Shown here: piece by piece, positions 59,737 through 64,000 of the stretch | Numbering within the stretch: the stretch's first letter is position 1 | How the letters are laid out: every line of letters starts with the position of its first letter | DNA from: Syncephalastrum monosporum B8922 | Taxonomy: Eukaryota; Mucoromycota; Mucoromycetes; Mucorales; Syncephalastraceae | Length of the DNA stretch: 64,000 bases | Reading direction: 5' to 3' | Assembly: GCA_000697355.1 (NCBI GenBank) | Contig: JNEN01001228.1 | Location: 124,001-188,000, forward strand | Program-made: the position numbers and the translations under genes | The notes under the pieces: generated by a model | What the model was told of the DNA's origin: nothing | The model's database searches: none | The model's input: the letters and a program-made list of their open reading frames with translations, nothing else

Positions 59737-62434
59737 CTACTGTGGGACAAGACTGTAAAAGCAAGAGTCACAGACACGGGCCCACTCGCCTTCATCACGG
59801 TTGCGAGGATTGAAGAGAGGCAGGCGGTTGGCACTGTGTTGTTGACAAAGAACATGGCCGCAGCTACACCAGAAAATGCAGTTAGTACGTTGAAGTCATT
59901 CGAGTATGCACCGTTACATACCAGCGGCAGTGATGTCGGCGGTTGATCCAGTCAAACGCCGTGGTGCAGGTGGGGAACTGGCATTGGAGTGCCTCGTGGT
60001 CAGGGACCCAAGTATCTGCCAAGACAAACTTTATGCTGCGAGCTTGATGCGGAATCTGTATAAGGTAGTGGTAAAAGAACACATTTTGTAACTGTTGCCG
60101 GCGTTGCTTATCAAGGACCAAGTGCTACGAATTCATGAAATAAGACTCTACTCTTTCGTATGCCTAACATTTTGTATGTATTACCTTAGGCAGTAAGGAT
60201 GGTTCCGTAGTGACACATGTCCCTGCAACAATGAGCTGGTCCTTGGAGCCATGGTATATAATCTTGCCGGTACCAACCGTTCCTCCCGTGACCTCGTTAA
60301 GGTACCACCGCGCCTGCATGACACGGGTGCCAGCCGCTGTTGTGTCACGCAAAAACCCGAATGCCCGATCATTTTCCTCAACTCTGGCATGTTGCTCCGT
60401 ATCTTCTCGTACAAGCTTTTCGAGATCCGTCAGCATGGTCGACTGCTGCAAGAACATCCGTTGAAACCGATCGAGATGGCGATTGTGCAGCTGCTCACGC
60501 TCGTCCAGCGAGTCATTTGTCGAGGTGTGTGCTTCAAGCGGAGTACTGACGCGCATCTCTGACTGCTGAAGCTCGTGTGCCAGCTGCTCCAAGCGCTCGG
60601 AATGCGCCCTACAGCTTTCCACAAGTTGGTTAAAATCAGTTGAGCTAGCTGTGGCTGCAAGACTGTGGATGCTAGAATGGATCGATGCTGTGCAGTTGGT
60701 GGCAACAGTGTCTGGCAGATCGGCGGATAGAGGCGGAGTTGGTGCGATATGAGCCGTGGTGAACGTCGGGTTAGGGACGATGGCAGCCGTAGCTGTGGCG
60801 GCCGCTGTTAAAGCAATGGTAGCCGTAGGTGTAAATGGAGGGCTAGGGGGAACAGGCACGGACGTCTCGCTGTGCTGATGTTTTCCCACCTGCTCGGCCG
60901 GGCTATCGATGGAGTCATCCTGGACTGTCGGGGGCGAGGTATCTGGCGCAGTAGTGATAGTCGGAGGAACGGGGGCAGGTGTCAGTCCGGCGATCATGAC
61001 AGGATCGCCTTCCTCACTGGCTTCTGTCACCCCAAGAGAGTGCAGGGTCTGCTCGAGCTGATCGATACTTTCCGTGGTCAAGATAGGCTGACCTTGGTCA
61101 TTTTCAGTGTTTCGCATTGGATACTCAAGCTCTTGTTCTTGTTGCTCATCTTCCTCAGCGGCGGGGGAATGGGTGGGTGTCACAGGCAAAACGTCCGGTA
61201 AGTCTTTCTGTTGCTCACGCTCTGGTACTGGCGCCTCAGCCTCCTGCTGTGCATCCTGCATCGTAGTTGTCTCCTCCTCCTGTTCTACCATGACGACATG
61301 ATCTTTCTCCACAGTGGGTGGAGAGACAGGCTCAACTACAATGGATGGAGGGGGGGTCCGTCTCTTGACATGGTCGAGCGAAATCTGGCTGCCACTCGCC
61401 TTCTTTCCAAGTACTGGGGGAGAGCATGAATCAGCAGGCGGCGGCAGCTCTTTACTGCTCTCATGGTGTCGCGCGCACGAGTCGCATGTAGATCTCAGGG
61501 AGCAAAAATCAGGTTCATGGAAAGGAGAAGGAGTGACTAAAGGCTTGCTTTCATCCGTCCTGGTCTGTGCTTCTAGTGTTGGTTGTAAAGACGTCTCGTT
61601 TGAAACATGTCGGTAGCCATCCGTGCTTTGTGTTGTATGTGTGCTCGTGGTCGTGCTGCTTGCTAGACTTGCACGTCTCTGCCAGTCGTCTTTGAAAGCC
61701 GGGTTGGCATCCAACAGAATTGATGACCACAGTGAAACGTCAGCTTCGCTGTCGGGAAGCTGCGGCAGCTGCGGCGGAAGATGATGCTGGTAATCTTGTT
61801 GATTCTGGTGCGACGCAAGAAACATGCTAGGCGACTCAGTTGCTGCTGCCTTGGGAGCCTCATTTCCAGCGCTTGAAGTGCTTGTGTTGCTTTGAATGTC
61901 CCTGTCGGAGACGGAAGAATGGGGTGATGATACCGCTAGCTGCTGCTGAGAGGGACGTAACATAAGCCTTCGCCATGATGAGCGTCTGCTTTCCATGTCT
62001 GCGCTGCTGACAGAGCCAAACTTGTTCTTTTTGGATACTGTCGACGGCGTTTCGGGCGGTGATGGTAACGTGGTCAGGTCTTTCTCTTCGACCCTCAACT
62101 GCGGTTGGTTTTGCTCTCGACGTTCCTCCTCCTCTCCGTCATCATCGTCGTTGCTGTCGTGTTGCTCTACTGTTTCCTTCTTTCGGCGCCCTAGGAGTCG
62201 CTTCAGACGGGATGGCTTCTTGACTGGTTTTCGCACTGGCTCGACGTCGTCGTGTTGAGCAGGAGCAGGCGATTGACGACGTAGAAAAGACGATTTTTCG
62301 TCCAAGGAAAGTAGTGAGTTGGATTTGATGAGCGAGCCGAGGTTGCGTAATGACCGACGACGCGAAGCTCTCTCTATGGGTGGCGTCTGAAGGGTGTCAC
62401 CAGTCGTTCTGGTGGTACCCAGGGTGCTAGTCAT
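59737..62434 (-). CDS. FYVE zinc-finger protein, large disordered N-terminus
   Basis: Exons 62434-60185, 60124-59922 and 59863-59737 give 859 residues. The first 600 or so residues are low-complexity and charged (acidic, Ser/Thr/Pro-rich and Gln-rich). A coiled-coil-like segment follows (EHLQQSEMR-type, LDERE, RFQRMFLQQSTMLTDLEKLV), then a PH-like fragment (GKIIYHGSKDQLIVAG) and the C-terminal FYVE finger. The finger has WVPDHEALQCQFPTC, RRHHCRCCGHVLC and ARVCDSCF, which supply the WxxD, (R)RHHCRxCG and RVC signatures of a PI3P-binding FYVE domain. All eight Cys/His zinc ligands are visible after splicing. The protein probably binds PI3P on endosomes or vacuoles. A C-terminal rather than internal FYVE and the long disordered tail do not match Vps27, Fab1 or Pib1, so I leave it unnamed. 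Confidence 0.88.
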
Positions 62435-63680
62435 GGTTGGAAGGCAAAAGGTGAGAAGGGAGCACACAGTAATAAAATGTAACTACGGAGACAATACGCA
62501 AGGGAAAGCAAGAGAATGAAAAGGGAAGAAAGAGAGGAGAGTCCTTGAAAGGGAAGAAGAAGGATGATAAAGAAAGAGGGGAGGGCTAAGATGGTTTCCA
62601 GTAAGCAGGAGGCGCCCGGATCTAAGTGTCTACTAGAATCTATTATTTTTTCTTTTTCTTTTTCCTTCAGTCGTGGCACCCGTTTCAGGATGTTCTGTGC
62701 ATGAATTGCCTCGAACCACGCGTAGTGTGTGTCTGCCTCCATTTGGATGCCGACTATCCACCATCTCGAGCGCTGGGGATGGGTAGGACAGCGACCTTAT
62801 CCTTTTTCTTATTATTCGGCGTGTCCTGTTTATTTACCAAGTAACGTGTGTAGCAAATAACAGGGCACCTAGGAACTAGCGTAAGCTAACAACAATAATG
62901 GCTTGCATATAGTACCTACAGACACATCAGACAATTAGATGAGGGGACCAGACTTTTTTATATCTGCACTCCCCCACACCCCCGGCCATCGATGCGTGAT
63001 CGGGTTAATTGGGGACCCAGGAGCAAAAGCAGCTTCTTTGCACTTTCGGGTGTCGACGTACATACGTATCATATTTGCCGCTAAACTTCTGAGCCATGCA
63101 TATTTTGATACAAACCTACGTAACGTGAAGGATGGGGTAGAAGGGGGCGGAGACGGGGCGAGGGGAACCGACTGCGGGGAATAAAATAGACGAAGATCAG
63201 GGAGCTTGTGATCATCCTCTTTTTAAACGAAGAACAAAGACACTGGCAAATTGTTTTTTTTGTTTTTTTCATCTTAAGCCGAAAACAACAGTCGTCGTCT
63301 CCCCATTTCACAAACAGTGTTATTTTAGCTATTCCGTTGTGCCTCTATCTTTTTTTTTTGCTTTTGCATGCTGCACCGTGCCGGTAAAGTTTTCAGAATG
63401 CTTTATCAAACTCGTTAAAAATAAGAAATGTGCATGCAGATTCGTTAAGAACAAGTGAGCACAAAGCAGTGGACATATGTATTAGTTCGTAGATAGTATG
63501 TATAAATGTGGCTCTGCAGGTGGTGGTATCTTTCCATCCTTTCTTCGCAGAAAGTGAAAAACGAAGGAACTATTTTTCGTCCATCATCCGCGTAGGTACG
63601 TAACAAATAGACTGGTGAGACCTGAGACGAGGAGAAAAACTAGACACACGAAGAAACAAGCGAAAAGCGAAAAAGAAAAT
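62435..63680. other. Intergenic region
   Basis: About 1.25 kb upstream of the FYVE gene and downstream of the last gene. It contains purine-rich and poly(T) tracts (for example near 63350). No coding sequence is supported. Confidence 0.5.
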
Positions 63681-64000
63681 TTAGTATTTTCCTTTGCCAG
63701 GTATGCACGCAGCACACTGTATGACCCGTAACTCTTTTTCCATACCTGCAGGCAGTACCCACCGCTGGACGTAATCCCAGGCCGCTTGACGTTTCCGGGC
63801 GGCGAGGACTTTGTGTTCCAGGTCAGCCATGCGCGAAGCATAGTCCATACTTTTGCCGTAACTTTCGATGGACATGACTGTACGCTTATGGCGCGCGCGA
63901 GTTTCCTTCAATACGGGCAACCGCCGTTGGACCTTGGCGAGTGTATATTCCATGCGTTTTTGTCCTTCCATCCTTGCCAAATCGATTCGGCTGTTCAATT
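63681..64000 (-). CDS. C-terminal fragment of an unrecognised coiled-coil protein
   Basis: The frame is open to the right edge and stops at 63681, giving the last 105 or so residues of a larger protein. The fragment is rich in Lys, Arg, Met and Glu and is predicted to be a long helix (for example YTLAKVQRRLPVLKETRARH and DLEHKVLAARKRQAAWDYVQ). It ends in VIQCAACIPGKGKY, where one CxxC pair is visible. I do not recognise the family. No true ATG lies in the window for this frame, so the start is outside. Confidence 0.6.
   Translation of the reverse strand, partial: LNSRIDLARMEGQKRMEYTLAKVQRRLPVLKETRARHKRTVMSIESYGKSMDYASRMADLEHKVLAARKRQAAWDYVQRWVLPAGMEKELRVIQCAACIPGKGKY

Overview
The window is nuclear DNA of an early-diverging filamentous fungus, most likely Mucoromycota (a Mucorales-like genome); I cannot name the species. 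The signs are densely packed protein-coding genes with many short introns (mostly 45-90 nt), conserved fungal housekeeping proteins, two fungal Grainyhead/CP2 regulators, a WOPR regulator, a GT49-like (LARGE-family) protein, a Tc1/mariner relic, and an AT-AC (U12-type) intron. A minor-spliceosome intron argues against a typical ascomycete or basidiomycete. Exon joins below were built by eye from splice signals, frame continuity and family conservation.

Layout. 0-10 kb: 5' part of an ABCC transporter (running off the left edge), CP2-type transcription factor copy A, a long gap, and a UPF0652/DUF2009 protein, all on the minus strand. 10-18 kb (plus): COPII coat protein Sec24, PP2A methylesterase PPE1 with the AT-AC intron, and a secreted GH16 glucanase behind a TATA box. 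A nearly 4-kb gene-free stretch with a 50-nt poly(T) run follows. 21.6-28.6 kb: CP2 copy B (plus), ATP synthase beta subunit (minus), a decayed Tc1/mariner transposase upstream of it, and a doubtful small membrane-protein gene. 28.9-34.7 kb: UTP13 and TAF6 converge, then a small PDRG1/prefoldin-like gene of five exons.

35-46 kb: phospholipase D (PX-PH-HKD-HKD), peroxin PEX13, a Yrb2/RanBP3-like Ran-binding protein, and a seven-exon UNC-50/GMH1 gene. 48.6-58 kb: PEP carboxykinase, a WOPR (Gti1/Pac2) regulator, an alkaline ceramidase with a GC-AG intron and a 13-nt microexon, an 83-residue unknown protein, and a GT49-fold type II membrane protein whose metal-binding residues look lost. 58.9-64 kb: a predicted mitochondrial alpha/beta-hydrolase-like protein lacking the nucleophile serine, a FYVE-finger protein, and the C-terminal end of an unrecognised coiled-coil protein.

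The genes do not form one pathway. Several share membrane traffic and lipid signalling (Sec24, UNC-50, PLD, ceramidase, FYVE protein). I saw no gene cluster, CRISPR array, rRNA or credible tRNA. The strongest unusual signals are at RNA-processing level (AT-AC intron, GC-AG intron plus microexon splitting a catalytic site) and two enzyme-fold proteins that appear to have lost catalytic residues.
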